From an uncultured Eubacteriales bacterium (GTDB lineage: Bacteria; Bacillota; Clostridia; Oscillospirales; Oscillospiraceae): a stretch of 64,000 nt of DNA. The stretch spans positions 1 through 64,000 of the forward strand of contig CASFFN010000002.1 of NCBI GenBank assembly GCA_949293985.1, read 5' to 3'. Numbering within the stretch: position 1 is the first letter of the stretch; each line of letters begins with the position of its first letter. Positions 33,923 to 42,810 of this stretch are shown piece after piece. The notes beneath the pieces are model-generated. The model was not told where the DNA came from. It was given only the letters and a program-made list of their open reading frames with translations, and did not search any database. The translations under genes were made by a program, and so were the position numbers.

Positions 33923-35134
33923 ATGAAAATTGGGATTATTGGCGCAGGCGCTTCCGGCATGGCGGCGGCCCTGGCGGCGGCGGAAAACCCGGATGTGGAG
34001 GTTCTGGTTCTGGAGCGCCAGAGCCGGGTGGGGCGGAAGCTCCTGGCCACCGGCAACGGCCGGTGCAACCTGACAAACCTTCACGCCTTGGAAGGAGGCT
34101 ATCATGGGGAGTCGCCGGATTTTTCCCGGGCGGCCCTGACCCGGTTTTCCCCGGAGGAAACCCTTGCCTGGTTTCGCTCTCTGGGGCTTTATACGGTGGC
34201 GGAGCCTTCCGGGCGGGTGTACCCTTATTCCGACCAGGCCAACTCCGTGGTGGATGTGCTGCGGCTGGCCATGGATAAGCCCAATATTACCCTCATCACC
34301 GGGTTCCAGGTGGAGAAAATCCGCCGGGAGCCGGAGGGCTTTACCCTCAGCGGCCGGGAAGACAGCTATTTTTGCAATAAAGTCATTGTGGCCTGCGGCG
34401 GTCTTGCGGGGAGCAAGCTGGGGGGCACCATGTCCGGCTACCAGCTTCTGGGCAAGCTGGGCCACCGCAGTACCCGCCTCCGCCCGGCCCTGGTGCAGAT
34501 CAAATGCGGCTGGGGCGGCGTTGTGGGCTTAAAAGGCGTGAGAGCCAACTGCCATGCGGAGATTCTCCGGGACGATCATGTATTTGCCCAAAGCACCGGG
34601 GAGCTGCAATTTACGGAAATGGGCCTGTCCGGACCGGTGATTTTTGAAATCTCCCGGGATGTGTGCTTCGGAAAGGGCGACTGGAGGGCAAGGCTTGACT
34701 TCCTGCCGGAAATGTCCCCGGAGGAGCTGGAAGAAATGCTTCTGGAACGGCAGCAGCGGAACTTTCCTATGGAGGAGCTGCTGACGGGAATCCTTCACAA
34801 CCGGCTGGGCCGGGTGCTGACCAAGGCCGCCGGTATCCGGAGAAGCCGGGCGGGGGATTTGACCCGGGAGGAGATTGCCCAGGTGTGCCGCGCCGTGAAG
34901 GATTTTGACATACCCCTGACAGAGCCTTTGGGGATGGACAGCGCCCAGGTCACCGCCGGCGGGGCGCTGACGGAAAACTTTGACCCCCGGACCATGGAAA
35001 GCCGCCTGGTGCCGGGGCTCTACGCCTGCGGGGAGGTGCTGGATGTGGACGGGGACTGCGGCGGATACAATTTACAATGGGCCTGGAGCTCCGGAAGGAC
35101 CGCCGGGCTTCATGCGGGAAAGGAAAGCGTATGA
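33923..35134 (+). CDS. HI0933/YhiN-family flavoprotein
   Basis: A 403-residue FAD-binding protein of the HI0933/BaiN-like group, several of which are described as NAD(P)/FAD-dependent oxidoreductases. The N-terminal dinucleotide fold is MKIGIIGAGASGMAAALAAA, followed by the hallmark GRKLLATGNGRCNLTN (near 36-51). The C-terminal FAD segment ACGEVLDVDGDCGGYNLQWAWSSG is typical. Substrate unknown; reduction of steroid-like or other hydrophobic compounds is possible by analogy. It overlaps the next flavoprotein gene by ATGA. Confidence 0.85.
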   Translation: MKIGIIGAGASGMAAALAAAENPDVEVLVLERQSRVGRKLLATGNGRCNLTNLHALEGGYHGESPDFSRAALTRFSPEETLAWFRSLGLYTVAEPSGRVYPYSDQANSVVDVLRLAMDKPNITLITGFQVEKIRREPEGFTLSGREDSYFCNKVIVACGGLAGSKLGGTMSGYQLLGKLGHRSTRLRPALVQIKCGWGGVVGLKGVRANCHAEILRDDHVFAQSTGELQFTEMGLSGPVIFEISRDVCFGKGDWRARLDFLPEMSPEELEEMLLERQQRNFPMEELLTGILHNRLGRVLTKAAGIRRSRAGDLTREEIAQVCRAVKDFDIPLTEPLGMDSAQVTAGGALTENFDPRTMESRLVPGLYACGEVLDVDGDCGGYNLQWAWSSGRTAGLHAGKESV

Positions 35135-36711
35135 TTCGGATTCGGGAAATTTCCATGCCGCCGGAGCATTCCGTGGCCCAGCTGGGCTATGAAGCTGCTC
35201 GGCTTTTGAAGGTGCCCAGCTCCAAAATCCGGAAGGTGAAGCTGGTGCGCCGGTCGGTGGACGCCCGGAAAAAGCCCCAGGTGCGGATTGTCTATACCAT
35301 CGATGTGGCGGTGGACGGAAGCGAAAAGAAAATTTTGAAGCAAAGCGGCTGTAAGCGGGCGTCCGTTGCGCCTGTTGCTTATTATAAGGTGGCAAAGGCG
35401 GAAAAGCTGCCGGAGCATCCCCCGGTGGTGGTGGGCTTCGGCCCTGCGGGAATGTTTGCCGCCCTGGTACTGGCCCTGGCAGGCTTGAAGCCTCTGGTGC
35501 TGGAGCGGGGAGAGGATGCTGCCACCCGCCATGAAAAGGTACAGACCTTCTTCCGGGAGGGGAAGCTGGACGAAAATAGCAACGTGCAGTTTGGAGAGGG
35601 GGGCGCGGGCACCTTCTCCGACGGAAAGCTGAACACCGGGGTGAACAACGAAAGAATCGGCTGGATTCTGGAGCAGCTGGTAGCCGCCGGGGCAGGGGAG
35701 GATATCCTCTTTGACGCCAAGCCCCATGTGGGCACGGATGTGCTTTTGACGGTAGTGCGGAATATCCGCCGCCGTATCTGCGCTTTGGGAGGTCAGGTGC
35801 GTTTCCAGGCCCAGGTGACGGATATTTACAGCCGGGAGGGAAAGCTCACCGGTTTGCAGGTAAACGGCAATGAGGATATTCCCTGCGACCGGGCGATTTT
35901 TGCCATCGGACACAGCGCAAGAGATACCTTTCGCCAGCTTCAAAAGCTGGGAATCCCCATGGAGCAAAAGCCCTTTTCCATGGGGGTGCGGATTGAGCAC
36001 CTGCAAAAGACTGTAAACGAAGCCCAATATGGGGAAGATTCTCCCATTTTGCCCCCGGCGGATTATAAGCTGGCGGAGCATTTGGAGAAGGAGACGGTGT
36101 ATACCTTCTGTATGTGCCCCGGAGGCTATGTGGTGGCGGCGGCTTCGGAAACCGGCGGCGTAGTCACCAACGGCATGAGCTACGCCGACCGGGCCGGGGA
36201 GAACGCCAATGCGGCGCTCCTCGTCACGCTGAACCCGGAGGATTTCCCGGAAAAGGACCCCTTATCCGGTATGCGGTGGCAGGCAGAGATTGAAAGACGG
36301 GCCTTCGTCCTGGGCGGCGGGAATTACTTTGCTCCTGCTCAGCTGGTGGGGGATTTCCTGACGGGACGGCCCAGCACCGGCCCCGGCGCTGTGGAGCCAA
36401 CTTACCGCCCCGGGGTGACCTGGTGCGATCTGCGTGAGGTGCTGCCGGAAAAGATTACCCGCGCCCTGGCGGAAGCCCTGCCCCGGTTGGAGGGAAAGCT
36501 CCGTGGCTTTTCCCACCCGGAGGCGGTTCTCACCGCCCCGGAAACCCGCAGTTCCTGCCCGGTGCGGATTGTCCGCAATGCGGAAAGACAGTCCACAGGC
36601 CTTGCCGGTCTCTACCCGGCAGGAGAAGGCGCCGGCTACGCCGGCGGAATCATGTCCGCCGCCGTCGACGGTATGCTTTCCGCCGAGGCGGTTGTGGAAA
36701 GTATACAATGA
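35131..36711 (+). CDS. FAD-dependent oxidoreductase, GidA/ThiF-like "FAD-dependent protein" family
   Basis: A 526-residue flavoprotein common in clostridia. Residues 1-90 are a small alpha/beta domain (MIRIREISMPPEHSV, SKIRKVKLVRRSVDARKK). The FAD-binding domain starts PPVVVGFGPAGMFAALVLA (near 99) and has NVQFGEGGAGTFSDGKLNTG (near 152). The C-terminus is GLYPAGEGAGYAGGIMSAAVDG, a GidA-like FAD closing motif. The reaction is unknown. The start overlaps the previous gene (ATGA), so the two probably act together. The last codons are the first unit of an 87-bp tandem duplication. Confidence 0.82.
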   Translation: MIRIREISMPPEHSVAQLGYEAARLLKVPSSKIRKVKLVRRSVDARKKPQVRIVYTIDVAVDGSEKKILKQSGCKRASVAPVAYYKVAKAEKLPEHPPVVVGFGPAGMFAALVLALAGLKPLVLERGEDAATRHEKVQTFFREGKLDENSNVQFGEGGAGTFSDGKLNTGVNNERIGWILEQLVAAGAGEDILFDAKPHVGTDVLLTVVRNIRRRICALGGQVRFQAQVTDIYSREGKLTGLQVNGNEDIPCDRAIFAIGHSARDTFRQLQKLGIPMEQKPFSMGVRIEHLQKTVNEAQYGEDSPILPPADYKLAEHLEKETVYTFCMCPGGYVVAAASETGGVVTNGMSYADRAGENANAALLVTLNPEDFPEKDPLSGMRWQAEIERRAFVLGGGNYFAPAQLVGDFLTGRPSTGPGAVEPTYRPGVTWCDLREVLPEKITRALAEALPRLEGKLRGFSHPEAVLTAPETRSSCPVRIVRNAERQSTGLAGLYPAGEGAGYAGGIMSAAVDGMLSAEAVVESIQ

Positions 36712-36817
36712 GCGGACAAATGTTTCGGATGCGGAATCATGTCCGCCGCCGTCGACGGTATGCTTTCCGCCGAGGCGGTTGTGGAAAGTATACAATAAGC
36801 GGACAAATGTTGCGGAT
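36644..36817 (+). repeat. 87-bp tandem duplication at the end of the flavoprotein gene
   Basis: Unit 1 (36644-36730) and unit 2 (36731-36817) are nearly identical, beginning GCGGAATCATGTCCGCCGCC. The visible differences are TGA versus TAA at the stop and TTTCGG versus TTGCGG near the end. Unit 1 encodes the last 22 residues, the stop and some downstream DNA. Unit 2 repeats the same 19-codon MSAAVDGM... frame plus stop but has no ribosome binding site. The length is a multiple of three. Confidence 0.95.
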
Positions 36818-36874
36818 TTTGCAAAGACGAATTCACAAATAATACAAATTATTGGGAAGGGGTTTCTTGAGCCA

Positions 36875-36903
36875 TTGACAAATAGAACGGCGAATTATAT
36901 AAT
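36875..36903 (+). promoter_or_regulatory. Promoter of the pilus operon
   Basis: -35 TTGACA (36875-36880), a 17-nt spacer and -10 TATAAT (36898-36903), a perfect consensus promoter. It leaves an untranslated leader of about 65 nt. I see no other convincing promoter before 46324, so all pilus genes may depend on it. Confidence 0.88.
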
Positions 36904-36974
36904 CTAACTGTATATGTAAGATACATCATAGATATTTTGCACAAAATTCGACAACATGGAAATGGGGGAAGCAA

Positions 36975-39900
36975 ATGAAAGTGGGTATGAAACGAATACT
37001 GACCCTGCTTCTGGCGGTGCTTCTGGTGATTCCCCAGGTGCCGCTGCGCTCTTATGGCGCGGAAGAAAATCCGGCAGAAGCCGGTCAGATGGTTACAGTT
37101 ACATTTGCTGTTGAAGAGGAGGCATATACCAGGGACCCCGGTTCCGGCCAAACCCATATTACGGTGGACGAGCCGATGACAGGCGGGGAATTGGTATATA
37201 CCGACTGGGCCGGAAGATACAAGGTAACGGGCACGGGTACGCTGTGCAGCTTTACCATTCCGGCGGGCACCACCTTGGCCCAGGGCGGGTTTTCTTTGCC
37301 CAAGCTGACCGTTGCCAATATTGGGACGGAAAACGCCGCAACCTATATTTCCTCTTATTCCTGGGTTACGGATCAGGGAATGGTGTGCAACGCCAATACG
37401 GTTTTCAATCAGGATACCACTCTGTCCCTGTCCCTTTACACGGATAGCGACAATCACTCTCTGAATTTTGTCTGCGGCGGGGGAAGCTGTTCGGGAAATC
37501 ACAGCATTCCTTATGTCCTGGGGGGCTATCCCTCTGCCACCTTCTCTCTTGGACAGAGCGTGTCTGCACCCTATATCCCCACCAAGGAGGATATTGACGC
37601 CAATTACTCCAGCCAGTGGTGTTCCCATGGGAAAGACCATGGCGAGACCTTCGTCAAATGGCAGCTGAAAAATACAGCGACCGGGGAAATGGTCGATTTT
37701 ACTGCCGGCACGCCGATTACAGCGGATTATGTGGAAAACGGCAGCCACAGCATTCGGGTTTACGCGGTGTGGGGCAGCGAACCGGTAACGGCCACCTTTA
37801 GGAATGGAGATACGGTGGCACACACGGCGCAGATTCCGGCCGGCGCGGCTTTGGGAGAGCTGCCTTCCGTGACGCCGCCGGAGGGACAGCGTTTCCAGGG
37901 GTGGCAGTATACGGACGAAAATGGTGAAACCCGGTTTGCCACATCCCAGACCGTTATCACTCAGGACACGATATTTACAGCCGTATTTGTTCCGGTGGAA
38001 ACGGTGACCGTTCAGGTTCAGGATATCCGTTTTGACGGCAAGACGGCACAAACGCTGGAGCTTTCCGGAGAAAAAGGGCAGACATTGGAGGCGCTTTTCC
38101 AGGATACGGCCTTTGCGGACGGTACTGCCCTTAGCGGGTGCGTATGGTACGCCGTTTCGGAGGATGGCACAAAGACAAAGGTTCAGAAGGATACGGTTGT
38201 AGATGGAGCAATGCGGCTGTATACCTACTCTTATCAGCTGGTTTTGAAGCTGAGCGCCGCGGAAGCGGCGGCCCTCCGGTATGCGGCAGTGGACCAGGAT
38301 GGGGCCGGCGGCCTGACTTTGACCATCACAGCCAGAGAGGGACAGCCGCTGGCGGCTTCCGACTTTGTAGTAGATGGTGTGGACTATACCGCCTATGCCT
38401 GGGAAACCGCTGATGGCCAGCCGGTGGATATCCAAAATCTGATTGCGGACGGAATCACGGAAAATATCACCCTTACCGGAACCCGGCAGGCAACTGCCCA
38501 AATGTCCATCAACTTCTATGTGGCGGTGGACGGCAGATGGATTTTACTGACCCATCAGGAGATGGAGGTGTATCAGCCCGAGGCGGGCAGATACTACATC
38601 ACCGCCGGTCAGCTGGAGAGCGTTTACGGGGAATACGGTTTCCGCGCGGAGCAGCTGAAAGCCGGGACCAAGTATTTCCCCCATACGACGCGGGATGACG
38701 CAACCATCTGGGCGGATGCCTCTGTTGTGATTAAGGATGGGATTGCATACAGCCCCCTCTTGCGGGCCGAAAATGTGTACCAATGCGATGTGTACTATCT
38801 GCCCAATCAAAGCTGTGCAGACTCCGGAAGCTGGAGTTCCTACCTGTCCAGTGACAGCTTCTATTCTGTCACAGTTCTGGATCCGGAGGGACGTGTCTAC
38901 CAGCCCGGTGAGCTGCCGCCCGTTACCTACCATGTCAAAGACTCCCAGGCGATGGTAACCGTAAAGGCGCCGGAGAATGTACAGTGGCAGTGTATTGGAG
39001 ATGATGGCACACAGATAGGGGAAGGCGTGGATAACGGAGACGGTACGGTTACCTTTACCATTCCGCAAATCTCTCAGCCCTACACCCTGACGCCTTCTCA
39101 GCCGGGGGCGGAGGTTCATAAGATCGTGTACCATATCAATGTAACGGAACCCCCCAAGGACCCGGATTACGGCAGACCTACCATTCAGGGCGGAGAAACC
39201 TACCGGGCGCTGGAGACGGGAGCTGCGCACAATGTCCTTGCCCCCAGCATGACGGTGTATTTCTACGAATCCGACAGCAAGTACCTGGGCGAGGCCACCT
39301 TCCGGGGATGGCTCATCAACGATACCCAGGAACTGATCCAACCGGGAGAGGAACTGAATCTTGACCAATATGACACAACCATTCACTTGACCGCCAAATG
39401 GGAGTTTTCCATCGGCGGAACCGATCCCGATGAGGGCGCGGTGAACAAGTCCTCCATGGTCAATTTCTTCGTGGCCCTGAAGGCTGCCCCGGAGGGCAGT
39501 GTCAGCTGGGCCGGCAATGTGCAAGCGAGTGCATTTACAGACTCGGTCTTTACCACGGACTGCGGCGTGACGGGCAAGCAGACCGTTGATCAAGAGCTAT
39601 ATGAGGTCGGGCCTGTGGGGAGTACCGGCTCAGAGCAGTATTTTGTTTTGGGGGCTACCGACGGCAATCTGAATGAGCTGCACAATGAGGTGGTCAACAA
39701 TCTTACAAATGGCTATGTTAAGACGGGCGCCGACGAAAATAACTATACCTTCCAGCTGGACTTCCCCACGGACGAGCAGGTGCTCCGGCAAGTCCGAAGC
39801 ATGGTGGCCGATGGCACAGTTATCAGCATTAACGGGAAAACCGTTGCGGTAGAGGATCTGACCGCGGATAATTTTACCGTCAAGTGGCATGTTTTTAAGT

Positions 39901-41930
39901 TCGACCAAGGTGACGGCTGGCATATAGACGGCGTTCTGGTGGCCAAGATGGGTACCATGCGCATTACCAAGACATTTGCCGGTGACGCCGAGGCAATCCA
40001 GGCGGTGAAAAATGGCTTCCAAATCCGGGTGGAGGCGGTGGAAAACGAATTTGACTCGCCGCATCCCGGTGCGACCCTGACAATCGCCAATGCCACATCC
40101 TCTAATCCGGCTACCGGCACCTATACCTGGGAGATCCCGGTGGACCAGTACCGGGATTATGAGGTTACAGAGGAAAACTACATACCTGAAGATGCGTATG
40201 TCAATACCTCGGCAAGGTATATGGTAAACGGCTCCAAGTATATGGAGCAGAATACCGGCGGTTGGGTGGCCTTTGCGGGAACCGCCGTCACGGTTACAGG
40301 ACAGACCGGGGAACAAAACCGGGTTCAGACGGTTTCCTTCCTCAACACCTACACAAAGCCCGAGGTTATTACCCTGAAAAAGGTGGACGCCTTTACAGGT
40401 ACCCTGATGGCAAATGTTTCCTTCACCGTTGAAAAGGACGGCGCCCCCCTTGCGCTCTATCGCCTGGAAGACGGCAGCTATACTGTCGAGAACGATAAGG
40501 GCGGAGAACTGGTATCTCGGATAGCCACAGATGCCAATGGTCAGGGGTTCCTTTTTCTGGGAACGGGAACCTTTACCTTCCGGGAGAATGTTCCCGCCGG
40601 ATATGACGATCCGGGAGCTATCACCGTTGTGGTGGACGAAAACGGTACCATTACCCAGGCGTCTGCCGCAAACGACGGTGGAAGCCTGAATCGGAAATTT
40701 GTAACCACCAATGGCGCTTCAGAGTTTCAGGTGAACAATTACTCCAAAACCGTACCGGTGACCGTTCATAAAAACTGGACCGACGGGGAGAATCGGGAAG
40801 TAGTGCTTCAGCTGTACTGCAATGGGCAGAGCATGGCTCCCCAAAACTTCAGCAAAACGCTCAATGGCGGGGAAGACCGGTGGACCCATACCTTTACTTT
40901 AACGGTTCCCCTCTATATTGATGGACAGCCTGCCCGGTACAGCCTCCTGGAGACCCGAATCGGCGATTGGCTCTATTCCCAGGAGTACAGCGGAGACGGC
41001 TACCGCTACTACGATGTATCTTACAGTCCCGCCGTCTATCGGGATGGGGAAGGGCAGACCACAGATGTGGCCAATGCCCGGGAAATCTACCTGGAGGTCA
41101 GCAACCGGCGTACCACCGGCCAGCTGATTGTCCGAAAGACGGATGAGAACAATCGCCCCCTGGGAGGCGCGGAGTTTTACCTGTATCAGGCTCCGGCAGA
41201 GAATCCCGGCTATGTGACAGTAATAAAAGACGCGGATGGACACAATGTGTTGGAGGGACAGGTGCCGGTAAAGAGCGTCACCTCCGCTGCCAGCGGGGAC
41301 ACGGCTTTCGGCAGCATTCCCGCGGGAAACTATTATCTCATTGAGCATGCAGCACCCCAGTTCTATCAGGGGACGGATGCGGTATATCTGGTGGAAGTCA
41401 GCGGTACAGAGTCCGTTATGAAGCGGTGGCAGGATGACCAGTGGGTGGCTGTGGGCAACACCACAATTGTCAACACCCGCCAGGTGATTCCGGTTACGAT
41501 CGATAAAACGGTAGACGGAAACATGGGAGACCGGTCCAAATCCTTCGAATTTAAGGTTACTTCCGATTTGCCCATGGAGGCTGGCACAGGGTATACGCTG
41601 TCGGTGGACAAGCTGACCGCAACCTTCCGCCTGGCACACGGACAGAATATTACCCTCAATGTGAGAAGGGGCGCAACGCTGAAAATCACAGAGGACAATG
41701 CCCAGGGCTATACCATGACCCTTACCCTGGATGATAACCCGGTTGAGGGAAATTCCGTTACAATTCCCGGGGATGCTGTCCATACCTTTGTCCATGTACG
41801 CAATACCAAGAATCTGGAGGTGGATACGGGAGTAATCCTGGATTCTCTGCCCTATGTTCTGCTTTTGTCCACGGCCGGCTGTGGAAGCCTGCTCCTTGCA
41901 GGAGGTCGGAAACGCCGGAAAAAGCAATAG
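36975..41930 (+). CDS. Giant sortase-anchored surface adhesin, probable pilus tip protein
   Basis: A 1651-residue cell-surface protein. It has a signal peptide (residues 1-30, ending SYGAEE) and a large N-terminal region containing an InlB/Flg_new-type beta-grasp repeat near 271-337 (PPEGQRFQGWQYTDENGE). The C-terminal third is a string of collagen-binding-type (SpaA/CnaB) domains, starting near 1126 (ITLKKVDAFTG), 1260 (VPVTVHKNWTDGENREV) and 1379 (GQLIVRKTDENNRPLGGA), then a DUF7601-like module near 1505. The end is a sorting signal: VDTGVILDSLPY, a hydrophobic stretch and GGRKRRKKQ. Such domains form intramolecular isopeptide bonds. First in an operon with sipA-like, pilin and sortase genes, it matches the position of Cpa in the streptococcal FCT region. 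Confidence 0.82.
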   Translation: MKVGMKRILTLLLAVLLVIPQVPLRSYGAEENPAEAGQMVTVTFAVEEEAYTRDPGSGQTHITVDEPMTGGELVYTDWAGRYKVTGTGTLCSFTIPAGTTLAQGGFSLPKLTVANIGTENAATYISSYSWVTDQGMVCNANTVFNQDTTLSLSLYTDSDNHSLNFVCGGGSCSGNHSIPYVLGGYPSATFSLGQSVSAPYIPTKEDIDANYSSQWCSHGKDHGETFVKWQLKNTATGEMVDFTAGTPITADYVENGSHSIRVYAVWGSEPVTATFRNGDTVAHTAQIPAGAALGELPSVTPPEGQRFQGWQYTDENGETRFATSQTVITQDTIFTAVFVPVETVTVQVQDIRFDGKTAQTLELSGEKGQTLEALFQDTAFADGTALSGCVWYAVSEDGTKTKVQKDTVVDGAMRLYTYSYQLVLKLSAAEAAALRYAAVDQDGAGGLTLTITAREGQPLAASDFVVDGVDYTAYAWETADGQPVDIQNLIADGITENITLTGTRQATAQMSINFYVAVDGRWILLTHQEMEVYQPEAGRYYITAGQLESVYGEYGFRAEQLKAGTKYFPHTTRDDATIWADASVVIKDGIAYSPLLRAENVYQCDVYYLPNQSCADSGSWSSYLSSDSFYSVTVLDPEGRVYQPGELPPVTYHVKDSQAMVTVKAPENVQWQCIGDDGTQIGEGVDNGDGTVTFTIPQISQPYTLTPSQPGAEVHKIVYHINVTEPPKDPDYGRPTIQGGETYRALETGAAHNVLAPSMTVYFYESDSKYLGEATFRGWLINDTQELIQPGEELNLDQYDTTIHLTAKWEFSIGGTDPDEGAVNKSSMVNFFVALKAAPEGSVSWAGNVQASAFTDSVFTTDCGVTGKQTVDQELYEVGPVGSTGSEQYFVLGATDGNLNELHNEVVNNLTNGYVKTGADENNYTFQLDFPTDEQVLRQVRSMVADGTVISINGKTVAVEDLTADNFTVKWHVFKFDQGDGWHIDGVLVAKMGTMRITKTFAGDAEAIQAVKNGFQIRVEAVENEFDSPHPGATLTIANATSSNPATGTYTWEIPVDQYRDYEVTEENYIPEDAYVNTSARYMVNGSKYMEQNTGGWVAFAGTAVTVTGQTGEQNRVQTVSFLNTYTKPEVITLKKVDAFTGTLMANVSFTVEKDGAPLALYRLEDGSYTVENDKGGELVSRIATDANGQGFLFLGTGTFTFRENVPAGYDDPGAITVVVDENGTITQASAANDGGSLNRKFVTTNGASEFQVNNYSKTVPVTVHKNWTDGENREVVLQLYCNGQSMAPQNFSKTLNGGEDRWTHTFTLTVPLYIDGQPARYSLLETRIGDWLYSQEYSGDGYRYYDVSYSPAVYRDGEGQTTDVANAREIYLEVSNRRTTGQLIVRKTDENNRPLGGAEFYLYQAPAENPGYVTVIKDADGHNVLEGQVPVKSVTSAASGDTAFGSIPAGNYYLIEHAAPQFYQGTDAVYLVEVSGTESVMKRWQDDQWVAVGNTTIVNTRQVIPVTIDKTVDGNMGDRSKSFEFKVTSDLPMEAGTGYTLSVDKLTATFRLAHGQNITLNVRRGATLKITEDNAQGYTMTLTLDDNPVEGNSVTIPGDAVHTFVHVRNTKNLEVDTGVILDSLPYVLLLSTAGCGSLLLAGGRKRRKKQ

Positions 41931-41941
41931 GGGGTGGGACT

Positions 41942-42214
41942 GTGACGAAAGAGGAACAGGTTCTCCAGGAGGAGAGCAGTGAAAAGCCACAGGTACCCCC
42001 CACGCCCGCGGGAAACTTCGCTTTTGATGCCATCGGAACCTGGCTGCGGAAGGTGCACTTTCGCCATCAGGTTTTCGGTGGTGTCAACGAGGTAGATGTC
42101 TGGCAAAAAATTGAGGAGCTGAACAACCTGTATGAGGCTGCGCTGATGGCAGAACGTGCCCGATACGACACCCTCCTGCGGCTGCTCTCTGAGAAAGCAG
42201 GTGAGGAGGAATAG
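41942..42214 (+). CDS. Small hypothetical protein of the pilus locus
   Basis: A 90-residue charged protein with no signal peptide or membrane segment. It starts at GTG 41942, 11 nt after the adhesin stop, preceded by GGGGGTGGG. The N-terminal 30 residues are acidic and proline-containing (EESSEKPQVPPTPAG). Residues 45-88 (VNEVDVWQKIEELNNLYEAALMAERARYDTLL) look like an amphipathic helix or coiled coil, with a DivIVA-like FGGVNEVDVWQKIEEL segment. I do not recognise a named family. Its position between the adhesin and signal peptidase-like genes suggests a cytoplasmic role in pilus assembly, perhaps locating it in the cell. Confidence 0.65.
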   Translation: MTKEEQVLQEESSEKPQVPPTPAGNFAFDAIGTWLRKVHFRHQVFGGVNEVDVWQKIEELNNLYEAALMAERARYDTLLRLLSEKAGEEE

Positions 42215-42321
42215 GGAAACAAAATGCACAACCCGGTGCCATCATCCGCCGCCGCAGGAACCGCCTTCTGGACAGGCGGGACGCCGTTTCCCTTCTGCTG
42301 AGGATTTCGCTGCTGCTTCTG

Positions 42322-42753
42322 GTGGGCTGGCTGCTGGCCACCCAGGTCTTCCTGTTTACCCAGGTGCAGGGAAACAGTATGTTTCCCGCCCTGAAGGACG
42401 GAGACCTGGCCATCGGCTTCCGCCTGCAGCAGGTATACCAGAAGGGGGATGTGGTGATCTTTGAGCTGGACGGTCAGTTGCGGACAGGTCGGGTGGCGGC
42501 CAGAGCCGGAGATTTTGTGACCATCCAGGAGGATGGCACCCTCCTGGTAAACGGCACCGTCCAGACCGGGGAAATACTCTACCCCACCTACCCCAAGGAA
42601 ACCCTTACTTACCCCTATCAGGTGCCGGAGGACACCCTGTTCATCCTGGGCGATTACCGCACCCAATCGGAGGACAGCCGGGACTTCGGCCCCGTACCCC
42701 TGGAGAATGTGAAGGCCAAGGTCATTACCATTCTCCGGCGAAGAGGCCTGTAA
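42322..42753 (+). CDS. SipA-like signal peptidase I homologue, probably frameshifted at its 5' end
   Basis: Signal peptidase I family protein. The box with the nucleophile, GNSMFPALKDGD (near residue 18 of the GTG-start form), and the C-terminal GDYRTQSEDSRDFGPVP are clear. In the catalytic-base box, usually KRVxxxPGD, the sequence is GRVAARAGD, so the lysine is replaced by glycine. Pilus-linked SipA of Streptococcus pyogenes has the same loss and acts as a pilus assembly factor. The only in-frame start is GTG 42322, which truncates the membrane anchor. Codons 42226-42321 in this frame encode a basic stretch and hydrophobic LLLRISLLLLVGW, and an ATG with good SD (42224) lies one frame off. 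A 1-base loss near 42235 would explain this. Confidence 0.75.
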   Translation: MGWLLATQVFLFTQVQGNSMFPALKDGDLAIGFRLQQVYQKGDVVIFELDGQLRTGRVAARAGDFVTIQEDGTLLVNGTVQTGEILYPTYPKETLTYPYQVPEDTLFILGDYRTQSEDSRDFGPVPLENVKAKVITILRRRGL

Positions 42754-42810
42754 ACAAACGGAAGCAGGGACTTCCGAAAATTATCAAACAAAAGAATTGG
42801 AGGAATTACG

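Noticed and set aside
36731-36803. Small gene in the second 87-bp unit (MSAAVDGM...)
   Set aside because: It is only the duplicated tail of the flavoprotein gene, with no ribosome binding site; called a repeat instead.
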